This document shows, piece by piece, positions 1 through 6,962 of a stretch of 53,250 nt of DNA. The DNA comes from JAWLBY01 sp041687455 (GTDB lineage Bacteria > Pseudomonadota > Gammaproteobacteria > Xanthomonadales > Xanthomonadaceae), in the NCBI GenBank assembly GCA_041687455.1, contig JAWLBY010000026.1, positions 1 through 53,250 on the forward strand, in the 5' to 3' direction. Under the pieces are notes generated by a model. It was not told the DNA's origin and searched no databases. It saw nothing but the letters and a program-made list of their open reading frames with translations. Numbering within the stretch: position 1 is the stretch's first letter; every line of letters starts with the position of its first letter. The translations under genes were made by a program, and so were the position numbers.

Positions 1-100
1 GTACTCCGCGTCGCCGAAGCTCATCTGGTGCATGCGGGGCGGTCCTTGCAGCGATGGATCCAATTTGATCACACTCTGGGCGAATTATTCAGAGGTTCCA

Positions 101-114
101 TAGTTGGGCGGCGA
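101..114. repeat. Left integron core-site-like inverted repeat
   Basis: The 14 bases TAGTTGGGCGGCGA recur as an exact reverse complement at 380-393, flanking the small gene at 131-400. The embedded GTTGGGC fits the integron core-site consensus GTTRRRY. Together with the integrase 160 bases downstream of the second copy, this marks a cassette boundary. I could not find a matching RYYYAAC partner between base 1 and here, so the rest of any attC would lie outside the window. Confidence 0.5.
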
Positions 115-130
115 CGCCCGGAGAACCGAA

Positions 131-400
131 ATGCTCGACTACCTGTATGCGTTTGGACTTGGGCTGACCTTCATCGGCGGAATGGTGCTCGGCGGGATGA
201 TGGTTGTTCGCATCGGCCGCAAGCGATCCGCGGAGGAAAACGACCGCTACATGACGCACCTAGAGCGCGTGGAGGACCGCTTGCAGCGGTACACGGAGAA
301 CTCGGCCGCGCTGGTAACGGCGACACGCGAACAGACGAACGTAGCGCGGGAAATGCTGGACGCCACACGGCGCGCACTTTCGCCGCCCAACTACTATTAG
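131..400 (+). CDS. Small integron-cassette membrane protein, function unknown
   Basis: An 89-residue protein with one hydrophobic segment at about residues 4-25 (glycine-rich, YAFGLGLTFIGGMVLGGMM), followed by a basic patch (RIGRKR) and a charged, probably coiled-coil cytoplasmic tail. The start codon follows GGAGA by six bases and lies 22 bases after the GTTGGGC core-like site. The stop overlaps the opposing GCCCAAC site. That spacing is typical of integron gene cassettes, which carry one gene, almost no leader and no promoter of their own. I recognise no family. It could be a membrane-anchored accessory factor, but nothing in the sequence fixes its role. Confidence 0.6.
   Translation: MLDYLYAFGLGLTFIGGMVLGGMMVVRIGRKRSAEENDRYMTHLERVEDRLQRYTENSAALVTATREQTNVAREMLDATRRALSPPNYY
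380..393. repeat. Right integron core-site-like inverted repeat
   Basis: TCGCCGCCCAACTA is the exact reverse complement of 101-114. The embedded GCCCAAC fits the inverse-core consensus RYYYAAC, which opens an attC site in cassette orientation. Read on the other strand it is a GTTGGGC core that could be the attI junction. I did not find a good GTTRRRY partner in the next 150 bases; GTTTAGC at 483-489 is the nearest and has one mismatch. Confidence 0.5.
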
Positions 401-410
401 ACGTCAGCAT

Positions 411-535
411 TGACGCGTAATCCTGACGTGTAACACCGCCCGAAAATGCGTCGTTGTAGGAATAATCGTACAAGGATCATCGGTTTAGCCTGATGGTGAC
501 GTGTAATCCCGACGCCTAATCTCGACGCAATGTTC
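411..535 (+). repeat. 13-bp tandem repeats, possible attI / integrase-binding region
   Basis: Two blocks of imperfect 13-base direct repeats with core TGACGTGTAATCC: units at 411-423 and 424-436, then 497-509, 510-522 and a decayed unit from 523. The blocks are 60 bases apart and end about 20 bases before the integrase start. Known attI sites carry direct repeats bound by the integrase next to intI, so this is a candidate attI. The position and repetition are observed; the function is inferred. Confidence 0.4.
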
Positions 536-554
536 GGCGCGAGGGAGGTGGGCA

Positions 555-1604
555 ATGGGATCGTCGCACGGCGGGGCGGGGCGGACAATGTCGGGCGTGG
601 CGGACGCACGGACGGGGGGCGGGGTGGGACGGCCGCGGCTGCTCGATGCGGTGCGGATGCGGGTGCGGCGGCTCGGGTTGGCGCGGCGCACCGAGGATGC
701 GTATGTCGGCTGGATCAGGCGGTTCGTGCTGCATTTCGGCCGGCGTCATCCGGGTGACATGGGCGCGCGCGAGGTCGAGGCGTTTCTGAGCCATCTGGCG
801 GGACGCGGCAACGTGTCGGCGGCGACGCAGAACCAGGCCTTGTCGGCATTGCTGTTCCTGTATCGCGAAGTGCTCGGCCAGCAGTTGCCGTGGATGGACG
901 AGATACGTCGGGCGAAGAAGCCGCAGCGGTTGCCGGTGGTGCTGGCGCGGGCCGAGGTGTCGCGGTTGCTCGAATGCATCGATCGCGGCTACTGGTTGAT
1001 GGCGAGTTTGCTGTACGGCAGTGGCCTGCGGCTGCTCGAGTGCCTGCGGTTGCGGATCCACGACGTCGACTTCGCACTCGGCGAGCTCACGGTGCGCAGC
1101 GGCAAGGGCGGCAAGGACCGGCGCACGATGCTGCCGCTCGGCGTGCGTGAGCCACTTGCACGGCAGCTTGACGCGGCGCGTGTGCTGCATCGGCAGGACC
1201 TGGCGGCGGGCTTCGGCGAGGTGTGGCTGCCGGACGCGCTGCAGCGCAAGTTTCGCGGCGCTGCGCGCGAGCCGGGCTGGCAGTACGTGTTCCCGGCGGC
1301 GGTGCGTTCGGTCGACCCTCGCGACGCCGTGATGCGGCGCCATCATGCCGGCGAGCAGTCGCTGCAGCGTGCGGTCAAGCGCGCGGTGGTGGCGGCCGGC
1401 ATCGACAAGCAGGCCAGTTGCCATACGCTGCGGCATTCGTTCGCGACCCATCTGCTCGAGGACGGGTACGACATCCGCACCGTGCAGGAGTTGCTCGGGC
1501 ACACCGATGTCGCCACCACGCAGATCTACACGCATGTGCTCAACCGAGGGGCGCACGCGGTGCGCAGTCCGCTCGACAGCGGATCGCGGGGGCGGGGCGG
1601 TTGA
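555..1604 (+). CDS. intI: Integron integrase (IntI-type tyrosine recombinase)
   Basis: A 349-residue site-specific tyrosine recombinase that inserts and excises gene cassettes. The N-terminal SAM-like DNA-binding domain covers about residues 25-115 and the catalytic domain about 130-335. Catalytic residues visible are R159 (YGSGLRLLE), K184 or K187 (SGKGGKDRR), H290 and R293 (HTLRHSFATH), H316 (LLGHTD) and Y325 (IYTHV). The insertion LPDALQRKFRGAAREPGWQYVFPA, written here only by its start LPDALQRKF at about 225-245, is the extra segment that separates IntI from XerC/XerD. GGAGG lies six bases before the chosen ATG. It looks intact. It is transcribed away from the cassette at 131-400, as in standard integrons, although that cassette gene points toward intI. 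Confidence 0.93.
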   Translation: MGSSHGGAGRTMSGVADARTGGGVGRPRLLDAVRMRVRRLGLARRTEDAYVGWIRRFVLHFGRRHPGDMGAREVEAFLSHLAGRGNVSAATQNQALSALLFLYREVLGQQLPWMDEIRRAKKPQRLPVVLARAEVSRLLECIDRGYWLMASLLYGSGLRLLECLRLRIHDVDFALGELTVRSGKGGKDRRTMLPLGVREPLARQLDAARVLHRQDLAAGFGEVWLPDALQRKFRGAAREPGWQYVFPAAVRSVDPRDAVMRRHHAGEQSLQRAVKRAVVAAGIDKQASCHTLRHSFATHLLEDGYDIRTVQELLGHTDVATTQIYTHVLNRGAHAVRSPLDSGSRGRGG

Positions 1605-1704
1605 TCTGTGCGGCGCCTGGATCAGCCAGGGCTCTCGCGCTGCCGGGGCGCCGGCATGCGGTTGGATCAGTCCGGCGATGCACATCGGAACCGCTCACCC
1701 TGCG

Positions 1705-2909
1705 GTATCGACGGGCGAGCCCGTTTGCCGTCGCGGCCGATCGTGTTTCGATACCTCAACACGAACGGTGGAGGCAATGTTGCGAATCGGATGAACGCCG
1801 GCCCCGTGTCAGCCGCCGGTCGAGCTTCAGTCGACGCTCGGCATGCCGGGGGATTCGCCCTGGGGATCGACGGGCGAGCCCGTTCGCGGTCGCGGCCGTT
1901 CGTGTTTCGATACCTCAACACGAACGGTGGAGGCAATGTCGCGTCGGGTGATCGCTGGCCCCGTGTCAGCCGCCGGTCGAGCTTCGGTCGACGCTCGGTA
2001 TGCCGGGAGATTCGCCCTGGGTATCGACGGGCGAGCCCGTTCGCCGTCGCGGCCGATCGTGTTTCGATACCTCAACACGAACGGTGGAGACGATGTCGCG
2101 AATCGGGTGATCGCTGGCCTTGTGTCAGCCGCCGGTCGAGCTTCAGTCGACGCACGGCATGCCGGCGGATTCGCCCTGGGGATCGACGGGCGAGCCCGTT
2201 TGCCGTCGCGGCCGATCGTGTTTCGATACCTCAACACGAACGGTGGAGACGATGTCGCGAATCGGGTGATCGCTGGCCTTGTGTCAGCCGCCGGTCGAGC
2301 TTCAGTCGACGCACGGCATGCCGGCGGATTCGCCCTGGGGATCGACGGGCGAGCCCGTTTGCCGTCGCGGCCGATCGTGTTTCGATACCTCAACACGAAC
2401 GGTGGAGACGATGTCGCGAATCGGGTGATCGCTGGCCTTGTGTCAGCCGCCGGTCGAGCTTCAGTCGACGCACGGCATGCCGGCGGATTCGCCCTGGGGA
2501 TCGACGGGCGAGCCCGTTTGCCGTCGCGGCCGTTCGTGTTTCGATACCTCAACACGAACGGCGGAGGCAATGTCGCGAATCGGGTGAACGCTGGCCCCGT
2601 GTCAGCCGCCGGTCGAGCTTCGCTCGACGCTCGGTATGCCGGGAGATTCGCCCTGGGTATCGACGGGCGAGCCCGTTCGCCGTCGCGGCCGATCGTGTTT
2701 CGATACATCAACACGAACGGTGGAGGCAATGTCGCGAATCGGGTGATCGCTGTCCCCGTGTCAGCCGCCGGTCGAGCTTCAGTCGACGCACGGCATGCCG
2801 GATTCGCCCTGGGGATTGACGGGCGAGCCCGTTTGCCGTCGCGGCCGATCGTGTTTCGATACCTCAACACGAACGGTGGAGGCGTGTCGCGAGTCGGGTG
2901 AACGCTGGT
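1705..2909. repeat. Satellite-like array, eight copies of a ~159-bp unit
   Basis: The anchor TCGTGTTTCGATACCTCAAC or a one-base variant starts at 1741, 1900, 2057, 2216, 2375, 2534, 2693 and 2849, giving spacings of 156-159. Each unit has three short inverted repeats: ACGGGCGAGCCCGT, a CGTGTT...AACACG stem flanked by CGAACGG, and GTCGA...TCGAC. Units at 2216 and 2375 are almost identical, while the outer units diverge. The CGTTCGTGTT palindrome also occurs singly near 10610 and 31060, so the array looks like tandem amplification of a dispersed REP-like element. The whole 1605-2915 stretch holds no believable gene: three frames stay open only because 159 is a multiple of three. The array ends seven bases from thpR. 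Confidence 0.9.
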
Positions 2910-2915
2910 CCGGCC

Positions 2916-3530
2916 TCAGCCGTCCCGGTCGACTGGCGCGCGGCACAGCGCCGCTTCGTGCAGCAACGTGTAGCGGGCGCCTTCCGGAAGGGTGTCGCTG
3001 CGGAACAGTTGCAGCGTGCGCAGGCTCGCGGCCGATGCGTCGCTCGGGTCGACATCGGCGGGCAGCCGCAGTGGCTGCGGCACGCGTGCGCGGGCCAGTG
3101 TCAGGTGCGGCCGGAAGCGGCGGGTTTCGGCATCGAATCCGAGTGACTGCATCGACTGTTCGAGCGCCGCTGCCAGGGCGTCGAGCCAGTCGGTGGCGGC
3201 GTATTCGATGACGAGCACACGCGACAGCCGCGCCGGCCAGGCGGCGATGCGCCGAGCAGCGAGTGTGCCGCCGCGATGCTCGGCGGCGACGCGGTCGAGC
3301 GCGGCGCGGATCGCATCGACGCGCGCGGTGGGTGTGCGGCCGAGGAAGCGCAGCGTCAGGTGCAGGTCGTCGGTGGCGATCGGTCGCCAGCGATCCGACA
3401 GCATCGGCCGCAGGCGGGCCTGCAGCCGGGCCAGGCCGGCAAGCTCGGACGCATCCGGTGTGGCGGCGACGAACAGCCGCCACGCCGGTGCGGGCCGTGG
3501 AGCGGGCGATGCCGGGTTCGGATCGCTCAC
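2916..3530 (-). CDS. thpR: RNA 2',3'-cyclic phosphodiesterase (LigT/ThpR family)
   Basis: A 204-residue 2H-phosphoesterase. Two HxTx motifs are visible, H57-L-T (DDLHLTLRFL) and H142-L-T (RPHLTLARAR), at the spacing of the family; both histidines act in hydrolysis of 2',3'-cyclic phosphate RNA ends. The start is GTG. It lies 13 bases after the AIM24-family gene on the same strand, so the two are probably co-transcribed. Its 3' end borders the satellite array. The N-terminal 16 residues are proline-rich and may not be translated if a later start is used. Confidence 0.88.
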   Translation of the reverse strand: MSDPNPASPAPRPAPAWRLFVAATPDASELAGLARLQARLRPMLSDRWRPIATDDLHLTLRFLGRTPTARVDAIRAALDRVAAEHRGGTLAARRIAAWPARLSRVLVIEYAATDWLDALAAALEQSMQSLGFDAETRRFRPHLTLARARVPQPLRLPADVDPSDASAASLRTLQLFRSDTLPEGARYTLLHEAALCRAPVDRDG

Positions 3531-3543
3531 CGGGCGCTGCGGC

Positions 3544-4548
3544 TCAGAACCGGCGGTCGCCCGACAGCAGGTCGCCGAGGCCGCCGAGCACCGAGCCTTC
3601 GCCGCGATTGCCGCCGCGCTGGTAGGCCGCGGCGAACATCCGACCGGCCATGCGCGAGAACGGCAGACTCTGCAGCCAGACGTGGCCGGGGCCGGTCAGC
3701 GTGGCGAGGAACACGCCTTCACCGCCGAACAGCATCGACTTGATGCCGCCGACCGGGCGCACGTCCATGTCGACCGTCTGGGTGTAGGCGACCACGCAGC
3801 CGGTGTCGACATCGATCCGCTCGCCGGCAGCGAGTTCACGCTCCATGATCGTGCCGCCGGCGTGCACGAACACGAGGCCGTCGCCTTCGAGCTTCTGCAT
3901 GATGAAGCCTTCGCCGCCGAACAGCGCGGTCATCACCTTCTTCTGGAAGTGGATGCCGATCGACACGCCGCGTGCGGCGCACAGGAAGCTGTCCTTCTGC
4001 GCGATGATCCGGCCGCCGAAATTGGTCAGCGTCAGCGGCACGATCGTGCCGGGATACGGCGCAGCGAACGCGACCTTGGCCTTGCCGCTCGTGCCGGCGT
4101 GCGAAAACATCGTCGTGAACAGGCTCTCGCCGGTGATCACGCGCTTGCCGGCGCCGACCAGCTTGTCGAAGAAGCCGCCGCCTTCGCCGCTGTGCGAGCC
4201 GTCGCCGAACACCGTTTCCATCTGCACGACGGCGTCCTTGTACATCAGCGCGCCGGCTTCGGAGACCGCGCTCTCGCCGGGGTCGAGTTCGATCTCGACG
4301 AACTGCATGTCTTCGCCGTAGATCGTGTAGTCGATTTCGTCGGCGGTGTGACGGCTCGGCGGCGGCGGCACGGCCGGGTTCGGCTGGCCGCTCGCGGCAA
4401 GCTCCGCGCAGCTCGAGATCGGGATCCATTCGGCATAGCCGGCGCGCCAGCAGTGACCGTGCGGGTTCTGCTGCGCGGCGGCCTGTGCTGCGGCCTGTTC
4501 GAGCGGGCCGATGCGTTCACCGTTGTAGCTGAGGTACCACTGATGCAT
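3544..4548 (-). CDS. GYF_2 domain plus AIM24 / TIGR00266 family protein
   Basis: A 334-residue protein. Residues 1-50 form a GYF_2-type domain (WYLSYNGERIGPLE and a later EWIPI), usually a peptide-binding module. Residues about 72-315 are the AIM24 beta-rich fold, with glycine-rich turns such as LFGGEGFIMQKLEGDG and LFGGEGVFLATLTGPGHVW. The molecular role of bacterial AIM24 proteins is not established; the family is linked to membrane or mitochondrial organisation in yeast. GGAG sits six bases before the ATG. It is divergent from gcvPB across 203 bases and leads into thpR. Confidence 0.85.
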   Translation of the reverse strand: MHQWYLSYNGERIGPLEQAAAQAAAQQNPHGHCWRAGYAEWIPISSCAELAASGQPNPAVPPPPSRHTADEIDYTIYGEDMQFVEIELDPGESAVSEAGALMYKDAVVQMETVFGDGSHSGEGGGFFDKLVGAGKRVITGESLFTTMFSHAGTSGKAKVAFAAPYPGTIVPLTLTNFGGRIIAQKDSFLCAARGVSIGIHFQKKVMTALFGGEGFIMQKLEGDGLVFVHAGGTIMERELAAGERIDVDTGCVVAYTQTVDMDVRPVGGIKSMLFGGEGVFLATLTGPGHVWLQSLPFSRMAGRMFAAAYQRGGNRGEGSVLGGLGDLLSGDRRF

Positions 4549-4751
4549 GGGGGCTCCGTTGTCCTGGCGATAACGTCGGGTGCGATGGCCGCCCGGCGGG
4601 CGGCGGTCAGCGCGGGCCGGACGACGATCCGGTGCCGCCTGCGGCTAATCCGACGCGGCCGGCGGCTGGCCGTGACCGGGTCTCGCTTGTTGGCGACCCG
4701 GCGGGTTGGCATCATACGCGCCCGCCTCAGCCTCTTCTGCTGGAAGCTACC

Positions 4752-6290
4752 ATGTTGATTTTCGAGCAGTCCAAGCCCGGCCGGACGGCCGCCGCGCAAC
4801 TTCCGGGCGCGGTCGCCACGCCGCCGGGACTGCCGGAACGCTTCCTGCGCAAGACGCCGGTCGGCCTGCCCGAGGTATCCGAACTGCAGGCGGTGCGGCA
4901 CTACACCAACCTGTCGCGCAAGAACTTCTCGATCGACACGCACTTCTACCCGCTCGGGTCGTGCACGATGAAGTACAACCCGCGCGCCAGCAATTCGCTG
5001 GCGATGCTGGACGGCTTCCTGGCGCGTCATCCGTATGCGCCGGAATCGCTGTCGCAGGGCTTCCTCGGCTGCATGCACGAGCTGCAGGAGATCCTCGCCG
5101 AAGTCACCGGCATGAAGGGCGGTGTGTCGCTGGCGCCGATGGCCGGCGCGCAGGGTGAATTCGCCGGCATCGCGATGATCATGGCGTACCACCGCAGCCG
5201 CAACGATCTCGAGCGCACCGAGATCATCGTGCCGGACGCCGCGCACGGCACCAATCCGGCCACCGCCGCGATGTGCGGCTGCACGGTCCGCGAGATTCCG
5301 ACCGGGCCCGACGGCGACGTCGACGTCGAAGCGCTGAAGAAGGTGCTCGGCCCGAAGACCGCCGGCATCATGCTGACCAATCCGAGCACGATCGGCGTGT
5401 TCGAACGCCGGATCGTCGAGATCGCGAAGCTCGTGCACGAGGCCGGCGGCCTGCTGTACTACGACGGCGCCAACCTCAACGCGATCCTTGGCAAGGTGCG
5501 GCCGGGCGACATGGGCTTCGATGCGATTCACATGAATCTGCACAAGACCTTCTCGACCCCGCACGGCGGCGGCGGCCCGGGCGCCGGCGCGGTCGGCGTA
5601 TCCGAGCGCCTGCGGCCGTTCCTGCCGATCCCCCTCATAGAAAAAGTCGTCCGCACCGCGGACGACACCGTTTCCCCTCTCCCCGAGGCGGGAGAGGGCA
5701 GGGAGAGGGGGAACGCGGCCGGATCAGGTGACAAGGTCTGGTATCGCTGGCTGCGCAAGAAAGACCGGCCGCAGTCGATCGGTCGGCTGTCGGCGTTCGG
5801 CGGCAACTGGGGCGTGCTGCTGCGCGCCTACGTGTATGCCCGGATGCTCGGTCGCGACGGCATGACGCGGGTCGCCGAGTACGCCACGCTGAATGCCAAC
5901 TACCTGGCGAAGATGCTGGCCGAGAAGGGTTTCACGCTGGCCTATCCGAACCGCCGCGCGAGCCACGAGTTCATCGTCACCGTCGCGCCGCAGAAGAAGG
6001 CGACCGGCATCAGTGCGCTGGATTTCTCCAAGGCGCTGCTCGATTACGGCATCCACGCGCCGACCAACTATTTCCCGCTGCTGGTGCCGGAGTGCCTGCT
6101 GATCGAGCCGACCGAGACCGAGTCGCGCGAAACGCTCGACGAGTTCGTCGACGTGATGGGGCAGTTGCTGGAGCAGTCCCGCACGGATCCGGAGCGGATG
6201 CACGGCGCGCCGTACACGCTGCCGGTGCGTCGGCTCGATGACGTCAAGGCGGTACGCGAGCTCGACGTCGTCTACAAGCCGGCGGCCTGA
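4752..6290 (+). CDS. gcvPB: Glycine dehydrogenase (decarboxylating) subunit 2, P-protein beta
   Basis: A 512-residue PLP subunit of the glycine cleavage system P-protein, which decarboxylates glycine and passes the aminomethyl group to the lipoyl H-protein. Typical segments are YPLGSCTMKYNPR, APMAGAQGEFAG, PDAAHGTNPATAAMCG and the PLP-lysine region HMNLHKTFSTPHGGGGPG at about residues 260-277. The family is normally about 450-490 residues. The excess lies at about residues 297-325, where two DNA palindromes are read in frame between RPFLPIPLIEK and DKVWYRWL. The start was chosen because MLIFEQSKPGR is typical of the family. The alpha subunit is not in the window. The insert sits between conserved segments and may be tolerated as a surface loop. 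Confidence 0.93.
   Translation: MLIFEQSKPGRTAAAQLPGAVATPPGLPERFLRKTPVGLPEVSELQAVRHYTNLSRKNFSIDTHFYPLGSCTMKYNPRASNSLAMLDGFLARHPYAPESLSQGFLGCMHELQEILAEVTGMKGGVSLAPMAGAQGEFAGIAMIMAYHRSRNDLERTEIIVPDAAHGTNPATAAMCGCTVREIPTGPDGDVDVEALKKVLGPKTAGIMLTNPSTIGVFERRIVEIAKLVHEAGGLLYYDGANLNAILGKVRPGDMGFDAIHMNLHKTFSTPHGGGGPGAGAVGVSERLRPFLPIPLIEKVVRTADDTVSPLPEAGEGRERGNAAGSGDKVWYRWLRKKDRPQSIGRLSAFGGNWGVLLRAYVYARMLGRDGMTRVAEYATLNANYLAKMLAEKGFTLAYPNRRASHEFIVTVAPQKKATGISALDFSKALLDYGIHAPTNYFPLLVPECLLIEPTETESRETLDEFVDVMGQLLEQSRTDPERMHGAPYTLPVRRLDDVKAVRELDVVYKPAA
5646..5711. repeat. Intragenic palindromic repeat insertion inside gcvPB
   Basis: Two hairpins in tandem: GTCGTCCGC/GCGGACGAC with a three-base loop (5646-5666), then CCCTCTCCC/GGGAGAGGG (5675-5698) followed by CAGGGAGAGGGG. 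The second matches a widespread intergenic repeat of gammaproteobacteria and betaproteobacteria (from memory, not searched). Here it is translated in frame without creating a stop. Confidence 0.8.
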
Positions 6291-6308
6291 TCGGACGGAG
6301 CGCGATCG

Positions 6309-6692
6309 GTGGCCGACAGCGACGGCGGCTTTCTGCCGCGTGGCCCGTTGCGGGTCTGGCGGGCCACCCTGTGGTCGCTGCACGGGCTGCGCGATGCCTG
6401 GCGGCTCGAGTCGTCGTTCCGGCTCGAGGTGGTCGCGTTCGTCGTGCTGGCGCCGCTCGGCTGGTGGCTCGGCGACGGGCCGATCGAACGCGTGCTGCTG
6501 ATCGGCAGCCTGCTGCTGGTCATGTCGGCCGAACTGTTGAATTCGTCGATCGAGGCGGTCATCGACCGCTACGGCAACGAACTGCACGTGATCACCGGCC
6601 GCGCCAAGGACATGGGCTCGGCGGCGGTGTTCGTGCTGATGCTGAACGTGCTGCTGGTGTGGAGCGTGCTGCTGGGGCCGAAGCTGTTTTAG
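6309..6692 (+). CDS. dgkA: Diacylglycerol kinase (DgkA type)
   Basis: A 127-residue integral membrane kinase that phosphorylates diacylglycerol to phosphatidic acid, recycling lipid released by osmoregulated-glucan and lipopolysaccharide modification. The signature ELLNSSIEAVIDRYG and the downstream RAKDMGSAAV, both in the active site, are present, with three hydrophobic helices (about residues 40-57, 62-80 and 103-122). The start is GTG, 16 bases after the gcvPB stop, so it is likely co-transcribed with gcvPB. Length is typical. Confidence 0.92.
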   Translation: MADSDGGFLPRGPLRVWRATLWSLHGLRDAWRLESSFRLEVVAFVVLAPLGWWLGDGPIERVLLIGSLLLVMSAELLNSSIEAVIDRYGNELHVITGRAKDMGSAAVFVLMLNVLLVWSVLLGPKLF

Positions 6693-6699
6693 CGTTCCA

Positions 6700-6807
6700 G
6701 TAGGAGCGCTTCAGCGGCGGCCGGTGATCCGGTGAATAACGAAGGTTGCCTGCTGCGGTCCTTGCGAATCGAACCGCCGGGTCGCCGCTGAAGCGGCGCC
6801 TGCAGGG
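6700..6807. repeat. REP-like inverted pair (TAGGAGCGCTTCAGCGGCG type)
   Basis: An outward and an inward copy of the same palindrome (6700-6720 and 6780-6807) form a BIME-like pair about 60 bases apart, directly after dgkA. This is the commonest repeat in the window. Confidence 0.75.
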
Positions 6808-6884
6808 GCACCGCGCTTCGGCGTCCGGGTCTCGCCACCTGAAGCCAGCCGAACCACCCCCGCGCATCCCCGCGGCAAATCGGC

Positions 6885-6890
6885 GATAAT
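6885..6890 (+). promoter_or_regulatory. Candidate -10 box for purA
   Basis: GATAAT lies 73 bases before the purA start and just upstream of a perfect hairpin. No good -35 box is visible 17 bases upstream (GCGCAT), so this is a candidate only. Confidence 0.35.
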
Positions 6891-6895
6891 CTCGC

Positions 6896-6920
6896 AAAGC
6901 CGGGCCGAGACCCGGCTTTT
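6896..6920 (+). terminator. Hairpin with T run in the purA leader
   Basis: AAAGCCGGG / CCCGGCTTT with a six-base loop followed by TTTT. It has the form of an intrinsic terminator for the gcvPB-dgkA unit. It also falls exactly where a transcript from the GATAAT box at 6885 would begin, so it may instead be a 5' stabilising or attenuating hairpin. Confidence 0.5.
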
Positions 6921-6962
6921 CTCATGTCTGCGGAACCAGTTCTCGAGTCGGAGCGCGCGTCG

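Noticed and set aside
171..473. Minus-strand 100-residue frame across the cassette
   Set aside because: It crosses the core-site boundary and the 13-bp repeats, and its composition is that of a shadow frame of the membrane-protein gene.
1608..2870. Three long overlapping open frames (about 350-400 codons) on both strands, possibly a repeat protein
   Set aside because: They arise because the 159-bp unit is a multiple of three; no frame has a ribosome site, domain or preferred codon use.
1705..2909. The array as a run of integron attC sites or a CRISPR array
   Set aside because: Units lack paired GTTRRRY/RYYYAAC boxes and cassettes, and have no constant-repeat/variable-spacer pattern; the whole unit is repeated.
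4549..4751. Glycine riboswitch upstream of gcvPB
   Set aside because: I could not find the conserved glycine-aptamer core in the 203-base gap.
5646..5720. gcvPB insertion as a frameshift or gene break
   Set aside because: The frame is maintained through the repeat and conserved P-protein sequence resumes on the other side.
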